DNA of 15,363 nt, from assembly GCA_023391635.1 (NCBI GenBank), contig JAEWAQ010000066.1, positions 1-15,363 on the forward strand, read 5' to 3'. The translations under genes and the position numbers were made by a program. The stretch is from Bacillota bacterium. GTDB taxonomy: Bacteria; Bacillota; Bacilli; Paenibacillales; Paenibacillaceae. Of the stretch, positions 6,387-13,569 are shown piece by piece. The notes beneath the pieces were generated by a model. That model searched no databases. It saw nothing but the letters and a program-made list of their open reading frames with translations, and was not told the DNA's origin. How positions within the stretch are numbered: position 1 is the stretch's first letter; each line of letters opens with the position of its first letter.

Positions 6387-7937
6387 GTGAACAATACTAA
6401 CGGCAACCCGCATGAAATGATCGTCGTGCTGGACTTCGGGGGCCAGTACAACCAATTGATAGCGCGCCGGATTCGCGACCTGGGCGTGTACAGCGAATTG
6501 CTTCCTTACAATACGACGGCGGACAAGCTGCGTGCGATGAATCCCAAGGGCATCGTCTTCTCCGGCGGCCCGGCGAGCGTATACGCGGATGGCGCGCCAT
6601 CCGTCGACCCGGGCGTCTACGACCTGGGCGTGCCGATTCTCGGCATCTGCTACGGCATGCAGCTTATCACGCACCAGCAGGGCGGCAAGGTCGAACCTGC
6701 GCACAAGCGGGAATACGGCAAGTCGGACGTCGATTTCGCGGCGAATTGCGATCTTACACACGGTCTCGACGCGCGCCAAACGGTCTGGATGAGCCACGGC
6801 GACCACGTGACGGAATTGCCGGCCGGCTTCCGCGTCGACGCGAGCACCGTCCATGCGCCGGTCGCTGCGATGAGCGATCCCGCGCGCAAGCTGTACGCGG
6901 TGCAGTTCCACCCGGAAGTGCGCCATTCCGTGCACGGCAACGAGATGATCCGCAACTTCCTGTTCCGCATCTGCGATTGCCGCGGCGACTGGACGATGGA
7001 ATCGTTCATCGACGACACGATTCGCGACATCCGGTCAGAGGTCGGCGGCGAGAAGGTGCTGTGCGCTCTATCTGGCGGCGTAGATTCCTCCGTTGTCGCC
7101 GCGCTGCTGCACCGGGCGATCGGCGATCAACTGACGTGCATGTTCATCGACCACGGGCTGCTGCGCAAGGGCGAAGCGGACAGCGTCATGGAGACGTTCG
7201 TCGGCAAGTTCGATATGAAGGTCGTCAAGATCGACGCGAGCGAGCGGTTCCTTGGCAAGCTGAAGGGCGTGGACGACCCTGAGCGGAAGCGCAAAATCAT
7301 CGGCGGCGAGTTCATTCGCGTGTTCGAAGAGGAATCTGCCAAGTTCGCGGACTTCGCCTTCCTGGCGCAAGGGACGCTGTACACGGACATCGTGGAGAGC
7401 GGGACGGCGACCGCGCAGACGATCAAGTCTCACCATAACGTAGGCGGCCTGCCCGAAGACATGAAATTCAAGCTGGTCGAACCGCTCAAGGCGCTGTTCA
7501 AGGACGAAGTCCGCAAAGTCGGAGAGGAATGCGGGCTGCCGGCCGAGATCGTCTGGCGCCAGCCGTTCCCGGGTCCGGGCCTCGCGATCCGCGTGCTCGG
7601 CGAAGTGACGGAGGAGAAGCTGGAGATTGTCCGCGAATCCGACGCCATCCTGCGCGACGAGATCGCCAAAGCCGGCCTGGATCGGGAAATCTGGCAATAC
7701 TTCACGGCGCTGCCGAACATGAAAAGCGTCGGCGTCATGGGCGATGGCCGCACATATTCCTACACGGTCGGCATCCGCGCCGTCACTTCGATCGACGGCA
7801 TGACCGCGGATTGGGCGCGCATTCCATGGGACGTGCTGGAGAAAATTTCGGTGCGCATCGTCAACGAGGTGGACAACGTTAACCGTATCGTGTACGACGT
7901 AACGTCCAAGCCGCCAGCCACGATCGAGTGGGAATAG
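6387..7937 (+). CDS. guaA: GMP synthase (glutamine-hydrolysing)
   Basis: Converts XMP, ATP and glutamine to GMP, the last step of guanine nucleotide synthesis in the cytosol. Its 516 aa length matches the family. The class I glutamine amidotransferase domain (about 11-200) has Cys88 in GICYGMQ and the His175/Glu177 pair in FHPEV. The ATP pyrophosphatase domain has the SGGVDSS loop at 229-235. The dimerisation domain carries RQPFPGPGLAIRVLGE and ends in the family C-terminus PATIEWE. The start is GTG at 6387, with GGAGAGGGG (6364-6372) about 14 bases upstream, rather far. ATG at 6417, codon 11, is an alternative that fits the family N-terminus but has no ribosome binding site. It is transcribed alone and ends at a terminator. 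Confidence 0.98.
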   Translation: MNNTNGNPHEMIVVLDFGGQYNQLIARRIRDLGVYSELLPYNTTADKLRAMNPKGIVFSGGPASVYADGAPSVDPGVYDLGVPILGICYGMQLITHQQGGKVEPAHKREYGKSDVDFAANCDLTHGLDARQTVWMSHGDHVTELPAGFRVDASTVHAPVAAMSDPARKLYAVQFHPEVRHSVHGNEMIRNFLFRICDCRGDWTMESFIDDTIRDIRSEVGGEKVLCALSGGVDSSVVAALLHRAIGDQLTCMFIDHGLLRKGEADSVMETFVGKFDMKVVKIDASERFLGKLKGVDDPERKRKIIGGEFIRVFEEESAKFADFAFLAQGTLYTDIVESGTATAQTIKSHHNVGGLPEDMKFKLVEPLKALFKDEVRKVGEECGLPAEIVWRQPFPGPGLAIRVLGEVTEEKLEIVRESDAILRDEIAKAGLDREIWQYFTALPNMKSVGVMGDGRTYSYTVGIRAVTSIDGMTADWARIPWDVLEKISVRIVNEVDNVNRIVYDVTSKPPATIEWE

Positions 7938-7976
7938 CCGCATTTTCGGACGAATGACCTAAAGAAACAGACTATT

Positions 7977-8002
7977 AGGCACCTGCGGGTGTCTTTTGTT
8001 TT
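7977..8002 (+). terminator. Terminator after guaA
   Basis: AGGCACC (7977-7983) pairs with GGTGTCT (7988-7994) around TGCG, with one wobble, followed by TTTTGTTTT. The stem is short but well placed, 40 bp after the guaA stop. Confidence 0.6.
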
Positions 8003-8061
8003 CGGTTATCGTGTAGAAAATAGCTGCGGCGGTTGGTACGCGGGTGGGGGAGGAAGTTGGA

Positions 8062-9327
8062 ATGGTGAATAAAAAACGGGGCAGCGTCAGGCGATGGTGG
8101 ATCGTCGGCGTCGGCGTGCTGGCATTGGCGCTGTCCGTCTTGTACGTATATGGCAGACAAGCGTACAGCGAGGGACGCAGTGTACTGGCCTTCATCGACG
8201 CGCTGGAGACGGAAGACGCATCGCGGCTGTCGGAGTCGCTTGTTATGGACAGGGGAGGGCGAGCCGTCGACGAGGCGGATGCCCGGAAACTGCTCGAATA
8301 CTTCGCGGAGAACAACTTGACGGATCAAGCGATCGCAGACGTGCAGCGCGGCTACGAAGGTTACGTGCCGGACACCCGATTGCTTGCCGTCGTGAAGGCG
8401 GGCAAACACTTCGGATTGTACGACCGGTACCGGATTGCCGTAACGACTTCCATGGTCGAAGCGACTACGAATTTCAAGGAAGCGGTCATCGCGCTGGATG
8501 GCGAAGCGGTCGCGACGGCGGATTCCGACGATTACCTCATCGAGCTGGGGCCGTTCCTGCCCGGCAGCTACAAGCTGGAAGCCAGCTTCGACGGCGGATT
8601 CGCACACTTGCGCGCAGAGCAATCGATCGAAGTCAGCGGCAATGGGGGAACGATCGCGGCAGACCTCGCGCTGAACGGGGGGATCGTGCAAGTCGAAGCC
8701 AATTACGAGAATGCGGCGATCTACGTCGATGGCCAAGATACCGGCAAGGCGACTGGCGGGGACGTACGGATCGGTCCAGTGGCTTTGGACGGATCAAGCC
8801 GTATGCATGCGGAATTGGCGTTTCCTTGGGGGTTGGCGAAGAGCGCTCCGGTGCCGATCGAGGGCGACAATGTGAATCTGCGGATCGATCCGAATACGGA
8901 CGAATTGAAGGAGGCGGTCATGTCTGCCGTCGCGTCGTTCATCCAATCCTGGTCGGATGCATACAACAAGCATGATGCGGGCGTCGTCAAGCACTTGTCG
9001 GAGGAACGCGCGGCGGAGCTGGCGGCCAGCATGGAAGAATACATGGCACAGGAGATGAACAGCGAGACGCAGGAGAAGGAGCTCGTGTTCGATACTGACA
9101 GCATCTACGTTCAGCAAGGCGAAGGAGGGGCCTTCCGGACAGCGGTATCCCTCAAGCGAACATACGTATCGCGATATTACGCCGTCGGCGAAGCGCCGCC
9201 CCCGTTCGATTCGTTCACGGATACGATGACGTACCGCCTGACGCTTAGTGACAGTGGCTGGATCGTGACGGACTGGTACGAGGAACCCAATTTTGCTCCA
9301 GTTCGTAAGAAGGAATGGAAATACTGA
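8062..9327 (+). CDS. TcaA/YvbJ-like membrane-anchored protein without zinc ribbon
   Basis: 421 aa, with a basic N-terminus, one membrane segment (WWIVGVGVLALALSVLYVYG, about 12-31) and a long extracytoplasmic part. After the anchor come a helical region (VLAFIDALETEDASRLSESL), two beta-rich repeats (about 120-200 with LPGSYKLEASFDGGFA, and 205-270 with AAIYVDGQDTGKATGGDVRI), and an NTF2-like C-terminal domain (ELKEAVMSAVASFIQSWSDA to SGWIVTDWYEE). This is the layout of TcaA in Staphylococcus and YvbJ in Bacillus, which are linked to cell-wall antibiotic susceptibility. Those proteins start with a short cytoplasmic zinc ribbon, and here no CxxC pair precedes the membrane segment. ATG at 8062 is chosen over GTG at 8044 because GGGGGAGGAAG lies just before it. 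No partner gene is adjacent. No clear terminator follows. Confidence 0.7.
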   Translation: MVNKKRGSVRRWWIVGVGVLALALSVLYVYGRQAYSEGRSVLAFIDALETEDASRLSESLVMDRGGRAVDEADARKLLEYFAENNLTDQAIADVQRGYEGYVPDTRLLAVVKAGKHFGLYDRYRIAVTTSMVEATTNFKEAVIALDGEAVATADSDDYLIELGPFLPGSYKLEASFDGGFAHLRAEQSIEVSGNGGTIAADLALNGGIVQVEANYENAAIYVDGQDTGKATGGDVRIGPVALDGSSRMHAELAFPWGLAKSAPVPIEGDNVNLRIDPNTDELKEAVMSAVASFIQSWSDAYNKHDAGVVKHLSEERAAELAASMEEYMAQEMNSETQEKELVFDTDSIYVQQGEGGAFRTAVSLKRTYVSRYYAVGEAPPPFDSFTDTMTYRLTLSDSGWIVTDWYEEPNFAPVRKKEWKY

Positions 9328-9397
9328 TCGGAATCATGTGAGAATCTTTTTATGAATCTAATAATGAATCATATTTTTGAAAAACATGAATGAGTAG

Positions 9398-9426
9398 TTG
9401 AATCCGCGGAGGAATTGTGCTAGTCT
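9398..9426 (+). promoter_or_regulatory. Probable promoter of the toxin-antitoxin pair
   Basis: TTGAAT (9398-9403), a 17-bp spacer and TAGTCT (9421-9426), preceded by TG one base before, form an extended -10 type promoter. It lies 36 bp before the antitoxin start. Confidence 0.45.
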
Positions 9427-9461
9427 GATCTTGAGATTATGACGCGGAAGGGATGACGGGA

Positions 9462-9710
9462 ATGGAGAAGAAACAATTGACCGTTCGGCTGCCGGTAACC
9501 GTTGTCGATTACTTTTTCAACAAGGCGGAAGCGGAGAATAAGACATTGAACGAATTGGTCACGGAAGTGGCCGAACAATATATGATCGCCAATCAGAGCG
9601 AGCAGTTGATTCGCGAGATCGCGGTTGTGCGCGAACGGGCGAAGAACGCGTATGGAGCCGGGCCCGATTCGACGGACGAAATCAGACGGCTGCGGGAAGG
9701 CGAGCGATGA
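9462..9710 (+). CDS. Ribbon-helix-helix-type antitoxin (VapB-like)
   Basis: 82 aa. The N-terminus has the ribbon-helix-helix pattern: a short strand KKQLTVRLP, a first helix VVDYFFNKAEAENKT and a second helix LNELVTEVAEQYM. The charged C-terminal half (SEQLIREIAVVRERAKNAYG) is likely the part that wraps the toxin. The family binds its own promoter as a dimer and blocks its PIN partner. ATG at 9462 is chosen over ATG at 9453 because GGAAGGG (9446-9452) is nine bases before the former and touches the latter. The stop overlaps the toxin start by 4 bp (ATGA), as in a coupled antitoxin-first operon. Confidence 0.75.
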   Translation: MEKKQLTVRLPVTVVDYFFNKAEAENKTLNELVTEVAEQYMIANQSEQLIREIAVVRERAKNAYGAGPDSTDEIRRLREGER

Positions 9711-10129
9711 ACAGGGTTTGCTTGGATGCCAGCGTATGGGTGAAGCTGCTGACGGAGGAACCCGGCACGGACGCCGCCCAGGAACTGGTGCTGAGATTGC
9801 TGCGGGAGCAGAAGGAGATTATCGCCCCGCCGATCATGAAGGTCGAAGTCGGAAGCGTGCTGCGCAAGAAGTGGAGCCGCAAAATGTTGGATTCGGAAAC
9901 ACTGCAGGAGCTGTGGCGGAAATTCGCGGCATTGCCGATCAAATATGTGAACGATAAGCGAATGGACGAGCTGGCGTGGGAGATCGCCGATGCCAATCGT
10001 CTGGTTCATCTGTACGATGCCGTCTACTTGGCGATTAGCGATGGTCTCGATTTCTGGACGGCAGACGAGCGATTGGTAAATGCCGCCAAGCAATCCGGCG
10101 CCCGCATCCGGCTGATCGGGACGGGCTGA
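9707..10129 (+). CDS. PIN-domain ribonuclease toxin (VapC-like)
   Basis: 140 aa, the usual PIN toxin length. The acidic residues that would coordinate the metal are all present: Asp7 in LDASVWVK, Glu47 in IMKVEVGSVL, Asp104 in LYDAVYLA and Asp120 in FWTADERL. VapC toxins cut specific RNAs, such as tRNA, when freed from the antitoxin; the target here is unknown. It follows the antitoxin with a 4-bp overlap and is followed by a strong terminator, so the pair is a self-contained unit. All key residues are intact and nothing suggests decay. Confidence 0.88.
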   Translation: MNRVCLDASVWVKLLTEEPGTDAAQELVLRLLREQKEIIAPPIMKVEVGSVLRKKWSRKMLDSETLQELWRKFAALPIKYVNDKRMDELAWEIADANRLVHLYDAVYLAISDGLDFWTADERLVNAAKQSGARIRLIGTG

Positions 10130-10161
10130 TGCAGTCGATTCGCGGCGATTCACATGGCAGG

Positions 10162-10200
10162 AACGCCTTCCGATTACGGAGGGTGTTTCTTTGTATATTT
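10162..10200 (+). terminator. Terminator after the toxin-antitoxin operon
   Basis: AACGCCTTCCG (10162-10172) and CGGAGGGTGTT (10177-10187) form an 11-bp stem with two wobbles around ATTA, followed by the T-rich TTCTTTGTATATTT. Confidence 0.8.
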
Positions 10201-10226
10201 GACATGGGAAATAGTGCCATATTCGA

Positions 10227-10255
10227 TTGACGAAAACCGGCGAGCCCCGTAATAT
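10227..10255 (+). promoter_or_regulatory. Sigma-A promoter of the ABC transporter operon
   Basis: TTGACG (10227-10232), a 17-bp spacer and TAATAT (10250-10255) lie 43 bp before the lipoprotein start. The short leader leaves no room for a T-box or other large riboswitch. Confidence 0.7.
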
Positions 10256-10298
10256 AAGGGAGGAATAGGCTTGTCAATGGAAAGGGGAATATTGTCAG

Positions 10299-11378
10299 AT
10301 GAAGAAATTTTCAGTACTAATGGTTTTAGTTTTAATCGTTCTCATGATTGCTGCTTGCGGCAAGAAGCCAGAGAATGGAGCAGCCAGTCAACCATCGGCT
10401 TCATCCAGCCCAAGCGCTAGCGAAAGCGCAAGTCCCAGCCCGAGCGATAGCACGCCTGCCGAGAAGACCTATAAGATCGCGATCTCGCAGATCGTGGAGC
10501 ACCCGTCGCTCGACGCGACGCGGGACGGCTTCCTGGCCGCACTCAAGGATGCGGGATTGGAAGAAGGCAAGAACCTGAAAGTGGACTTCAATACGGCGCA
10601 AGGCGACCCGTCGAATAACCTGGCGATCGCCCAGAAGATCAATACCGATAAAGTTGATCTTGCGCTCGGCATCGCGACGCCTTCCACGCAAGCGCTCGTT
10701 CAGAACGTGACGGACACGCCGATCGTTTTCGCGGCCGTAACGGACCCGATCGCGGCTCAGATCGTCACCGATTTGCAGAATCCGGGCGGCAACGTCACGG
10801 GCGCAATTGACACGAACCCGGAAGCGATCAAGCAGCTTGTCCCGTTCATAGCCGACAATTTCCCGAATGTGAAGACGGTTGGCATGATTATCAATGAAGG
10901 GGAGACGAATGCCGTCGTCATGGCGGACATGGCGGAAGAAGAGTTGACGAAGAAAGGCATCAAGCTCTTAAAAGCTCCCGTAGCGAACTCTTCCGAAGTC
11001 AAGCAAGCTGCCGAATCGCTCGTCGGACGCGCCGACGCTTTCTTCATCGCGCTGGATAACATGGTCGTCAGCGGCGCCGACGCGATCATCCAAGTCGCGC
11101 AGGACAAGAAGATTCCGTTCTTCTCCAGCGACCGCGACACGGTCGAGAAAGGCGCATTCGCCACGGTCGGTTTCAAATACTATGATCATGGCTACCAAGC
11201 AGGCAAGATGGCGGCAGACATTCTGCTGAACGGCAAGAAACCGGGCGAGATGCCGGTATTGATGCAGGAGAAGCTGGACCTGATTCTGAATCTGAAGGCC
11301 GCACCGAGCTACGGGATTGATGTGACCGACGCGATGAAGAGCGCGGTACAGGATCAGCAGGAAAACTTGATTCAGTGA
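10299..11378 (+). CDS. ABC transporter substrate-binding lipoprotein (TrpX-like family)
   Basis: 359 aa. The signal peptide ends in a lipobox MIAAC with Cys20 as the lipidated residue. A Ser/Pro/Ala-rich linker covers about 28-56. The mature part is a periplasmic-binding-protein fold of the ABC_sub_bind family: YKIAISQIVEHPSLDATRDG, LALGIATPSTQALVQN, TPIVFAAVTDPIAAQIV, GNVTGAIDTNP, FFSSDRDTVEKGAFATVGF, YQAGKMAADILL. Known members (TrpX of Streptococcus) bind aromatic amino acids, but the family is broad and the substrate here cannot be assigned. GGAAAGGGG (10279-10287) gives the ATG at 10299. It is first of three genes, followed 21 bp later by the permease. Confidence 0.9.
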   Translation: MKKFSVLMVLVLIVLMIAACGKKPENGAASQPSASSSPSASESASPSPSDSTPAEKTYKIAISQIVEHPSLDATRDGFLAALKDAGLEEGKNLKVDFNTAQGDPSNNLAIAQKINTDKVDLALGIATPSTQALVQNVTDTPIVFAAVTDPIAAQIVTDLQNPGGNVTGAIDTNPEAIKQLVPFIADNFPNVKTVGMIINEGETNAVVMADMAEEELTKKGIKLLKAPVANSSEVKQAAESLVGRADAFFIALDNMVVSGADAIIQVAQDKKIPFFSSDRDTVEKGAFATVGFKYYDHGYQAGKMAADILLNGKKPGEMPVLMQEKLDLILNLKAAPSYGIDVTDAMKSAVQDQQENLIQ

Positions 11379-11399
11379 TCCAGCGATCGGAGGCTTTCC

Positions 11400-12326
11400 A
11401 TGCTTGATTCCATGCTCAATTCCATCCCCGGAGCCATCCAGATGGGATTGTTATACGCCTGCATGTCGCTTGGCGTCTATATCACCTACCGTATACTCGA
11501 CTTTCCCGACTTGACCGTGGATGGCAGCTTTACGACCGGTGCCGCCATTGCGGCAGTCATGATCACGCATGATTATTCTCCGTGGCTCGCTACAGCATGC
11601 GCTTTTGCGGGCGGCTGCGCGGCGGGAATTATTACGGGTCTGCTGCATACCAAGGGCAAGATCAATGCGCTGCTGTCCGGGATTATCATGATGATCGCGC
11701 TGTATTCGGTCAATCTTCGCATCTCGAAAGTGCCGAATATTTCGCTGATCAGGGAGCATCACCTGTTCACCTCGGTCTCGCCGTGGCTGCTGATGCCGTT
11801 TGTCGTCATCGTCGTGAAAGTGCTGCTTGACGCGTTCTTCCATACCGACCTGGGTCTGAGTTTGCGAGCGACAGGGGACAATGACCGCATGATCCGCAGC
11901 TTCGGCGCCCATACCGACAATACGAAGATTATCGGGGTCGGGCTGTCCAATGGGCTTGTGGCGCTGTCCGGCGCATTCGTCGCGCAGCAGCAAGGCTACT
12001 CCGACCAGTCGATGGGGATCGGCATGATTGTGATCGGACTAGCCGCCGTCATTATCGGGGAAGCGATCTTCGGCAGGCGTTCCGTCTTCTGGGCGACGAC
12101 TTCGGCGATTGTCGGCATGATCATTTACCGGATCGTCATCGCCATTGCGCTGCGGGTGCCTGGCTTCCAATCGCAGGATCTGAAAGTCATAACGGCGGTC
12201 ATCGTCATCTTCGCGCTGATCATCCCGACAGCGCAGCGAGCTTACCGGCAGAAGCGGGCGGCTCGCAGGCGTTCGGCTGAGCTCGCGGCCGTCTTAACCG
12301 GCGACGGACAGGGAGGTGCCCGATAA
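11400..12326 (+). CDS. ABC transporter permease (TrpY-like, BPD_transp_2)
   Basis: 308 aa with about eight membrane segments and a basic C-terminal tail (AYRQKRAARRRS). Motifs shared with this permease family are YRILDFPDLTVDGSFTTGAA near the N-terminus and GLSLRATGDNDRMIRSFGAH, the coupling region that contacts the ATPase; then VGLSNGLVALSGAFVAQQQG. GGAGG (11389-11393) is six bases before ATG. Its stop TAA shares one base with the ATPase start (TAATG). It forms the membrane channel of the importer with the neighbouring genes. Confidence 0.92.
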   Translation: MLDSMLNSIPGAIQMGLLYACMSLGVYITYRILDFPDLTVDGSFTTGAAIAAVMITHDYSPWLATACAFAGGCAAGIITGLLHTKGKINALLSGIIMMIALYSVNLRISKVPNISLIREHHLFTSVSPWLLMPFVVIVVKVLLDAFFHTDLGLSLRATGDNDRMIRSFGAHTDNTKIIGVGLSNGLVALSGAFVAQQQGYSDQSMGIGMIVIGLAAVIIGEAIFGRRSVFWATTSAIVGMIIYRIVIAIALRVPGFQSQDLKVITAVIVIFALIIPTAQRAYRQKRAARRRSAELAAVLTGDGQGGAR

Positions 12327-13120
12327 TGCTGCAATTGTCGCGCGTTTCGAAACTGTTCTTCCCGGGTTCTCCTGACGAGAAGGTTGCGCTCGCCGGCATC
12401 GAGCTGTCGATGGCGCCAGGCGATTTCGTCACAGTCATCGGCAGCAACGGAGCGGGCAAATCGACGCTGATGAATATTATTTCGGGTGTGATCGCGCCGG
12501 ATTCCGGCGAAGTGCGGATTGAAGGCAAGGCGGTGCAGCAGCTCCCCGAGTACAAGCGGAGCCGCTGGATCGGCCGGGTGTTTCAGGATCCGATGGCCGG
12601 CACGGCGCCGACGATGACGATCGAGGAGAATTTGGCCATGGCGTACGCCCGGGGTAAGCGGCGCGGACTCGTGTTCGGCGTGACGCGGGCGAAGCGGGTG
12701 TTGTTCCGCGAACAGCTGCACCGGTTGAACCTGGGCCTTGAGAATCGACTGAAGGCCAAAGTGGGCCAGCTGTCCGGCGGTGAGCGTCAAGCGCTCAGTC
12801 TGCTGATGGCGACGTTCACGAAGCCGCAAATTTTGCTGCTGGACGAACATACGGCGGCGCTCGATCCTTCGCGTGCCGAATTGGTGACGCAACTGACCGA
12901 GAGCATCGTGCGCGAGATGAACCTGACGACGCTCATGGTGACGCACAACATGGAGCAGGCGCTGCGTCTGGGCAATCGGCTGATCATGATGGACAAAGGC
13001 CGCATCATTCTGGACGTGGACGAGAACCGCAAGCGGGAGCTGACGGTCGAACGGCTGCTGCAGGAGTTCGAACGCATCAGCGGCCGCAAGATGGCGGACG
13101 ATCGGGTCGTGTTGGGATAA
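12326..13120 (+). CDS. ABC transporter ATP-binding protein (TrpZ-like)
   Basis: 264 aa, all ATPase motifs intact: Walker A GSNGAGKST (39-47), Q-loop Gln87 in VFQDP, signature LSGGERQ (149-155), Walker B ILLLDEHTAALDP with Glu174, and switch His207 in MVTHN. The form DEHTAALDP and the insert AYARGKRRGLVFGVT are typical of the ATPase paired with TrpX/TrpY-type proteins. GGGAGGTG (12311-12318) places the start at 12326. It energises the importer made by the two upstream genes and ends the operon before a strong terminator. Confidence 0.94.
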   Translation: MLQLSRVSKLFFPGSPDEKVALAGIELSMAPGDFVTVIGSNGAGKSTLMNIISGVIAPDSGEVRIEGKAVQQLPEYKRSRWIGRVFQDPMAGTAPTMTIEENLAMAYARGKRRGLVFGVTRAKRVLFREQLHRLNLGLENRLKAKVGQLSGGERQALSLLMATFTKPQILLLDEHTAALDPSRAELVTQLTESIVREMNLTTLMVTHNMEQALRLGNRLIMMDKGRIILDVDENRKRELTVERLLQEFERISGRKMADDRVVLG

Positions 13121-13159
13121 TCGGATATTCCGTGAGTAGGAAATGGGATTGCATATGGG

Positions 13160-13198
13160 CAGCCGAATCGTCGGAGAGGCGGTTCGGCTGTTGTTTTA
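13160..13198 (+). terminator. Terminator of the ABC transporter operon
   Basis: CAGCCGAATCG (13160-13170) and CGGTTCGGCTG (13180-13190) form an 11-bp stem with one wobble and a 9-nt loop, followed by TTGTTTT. Confidence 0.88.
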
Positions 13199-13224
13199 GG
13201 GAGATGCAAATCGCTACATTCGTA

Positions 13225-13269
13225 AAATCCGAACAATAAAATCGAGAAAACGGTTGCAAGTTCGTAAAA
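13225..13269 (+). promoter_or_regulatory. Putative PurR operator: two inverted PurBoxes
   Basis: AAATCCGAACAAT (13225-13237) matches the Bacillus PurBox consensus AWWWCCGAACWWT at every position. An inverted second copy, TTTTACGAACTTG on the minus strand (13269-13257), keeps the CGAAC core. They are 19 bp apart, slightly more than the 16-17 bp I recall for Bacillus subtilis, and end just before the -35 box at 13274. PurR would repress the purine permease when PRPP is low. Confidence 0.6.
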
Positions 13270-13273
13270 GTGG

Positions 13274-13303
13274 TTGACAGCCCCCAATACCTGGTCCTAG
13301 AAT
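13274..13303 (+). promoter_or_regulatory. Sigma-A promoter of the purine permease gene
   Basis: A perfect TTGACA (13274-13279), an 18-bp spacer and TAGAAT (13298-13303). Transcription would start about 20 nt before the aptamer. Confidence 0.8.
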
Positions 13304-13330
13304 GAGAGTGTAAAACACAACTACATAAGC

Positions 13331-13400
13331 CTTTCGTATAATCCCGGGAATCGGCCCGGGAGTCTCTACGGGGTCACCGCAAATGATCCATCTACGAAAG
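13331..13400 (+). ncRNA. Purine riboswitch aptamer, guanine class
   Basis: P1 is CTTTCGTA (13331-13338) with TACGAAAG (13393-13400). The junction TATAATC, P2 CCCGGG/CCCGGG around AATCGG, the junction TCTCTAC, and P3 GGGTC/GATCC with loop ACCGCAAAT follow the purine aptamer. The loop residues GG and CC for the loop-loop contact are present. The base just before the 3' strand of P1, which reads the ligand (position 74 in xpt numbering), is C at 13392, so guanine or hypoxanthine is expected rather than adenine. It precedes a purine permease gene. Confidence 0.95.
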
Positions 13401-13455
13401 TGGGAGAAGATGCTTCGGGAGAATCGCGCGATCTTTCGAAAGTATCCTTTTCCAC
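13400..13455 (+). promoter_or_regulatory. Long hairpin in the riboswitch expression platform
   Basis: GTGGGAGAAGATGCTT (13400-13415) pairs with AAGTATCCTTTTCCAC (13440-13455) with one mismatch and three G-U pairs. The stem goes on with CGGGAG (13416-13421) and CTTTCG (13433-13438), capped by ATC/GAT. The palindrome CTTTCGAAAG (13433-13442) also copies both arms of P1, so it could compete with P1. It may be the antiterminator or a spacer helix; I could not settle which. Confidence 0.6.
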
Positions 13456-13465
13456 AGTAGTGCGG

Positions 13466-13497
13466 AACCTAGAGGGTATATATGCTTCTAGGTTTTT
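13466..13497 (+). terminator. Riboswitch-controlled terminator
   Basis: AACCTAGAGG (13466-13475) and CTTCTAGGTT (13485-13494) form a 10-bp stem with one wobble around GTATATATG, followed by a T-run to 13497. It lies 73 bp before the purine permease start and would stop transcription when guanine is bound. Confidence 0.85.
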
Positions 13498-13569
13498 GTG
13501 TTTGTTTCTCCACCTGGTTATTCGCTGAACGTGTACCGATCATCAATCCATTCAGAAGGAGTCGAAACC

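Noticed and set aside
13498..13569. N-terminal extension of the purine permease into the leader
   Set aside because: It would start in the terminator T-run without a ribosome binding site; ATG at 13570 has AAGGAG and fits the family.
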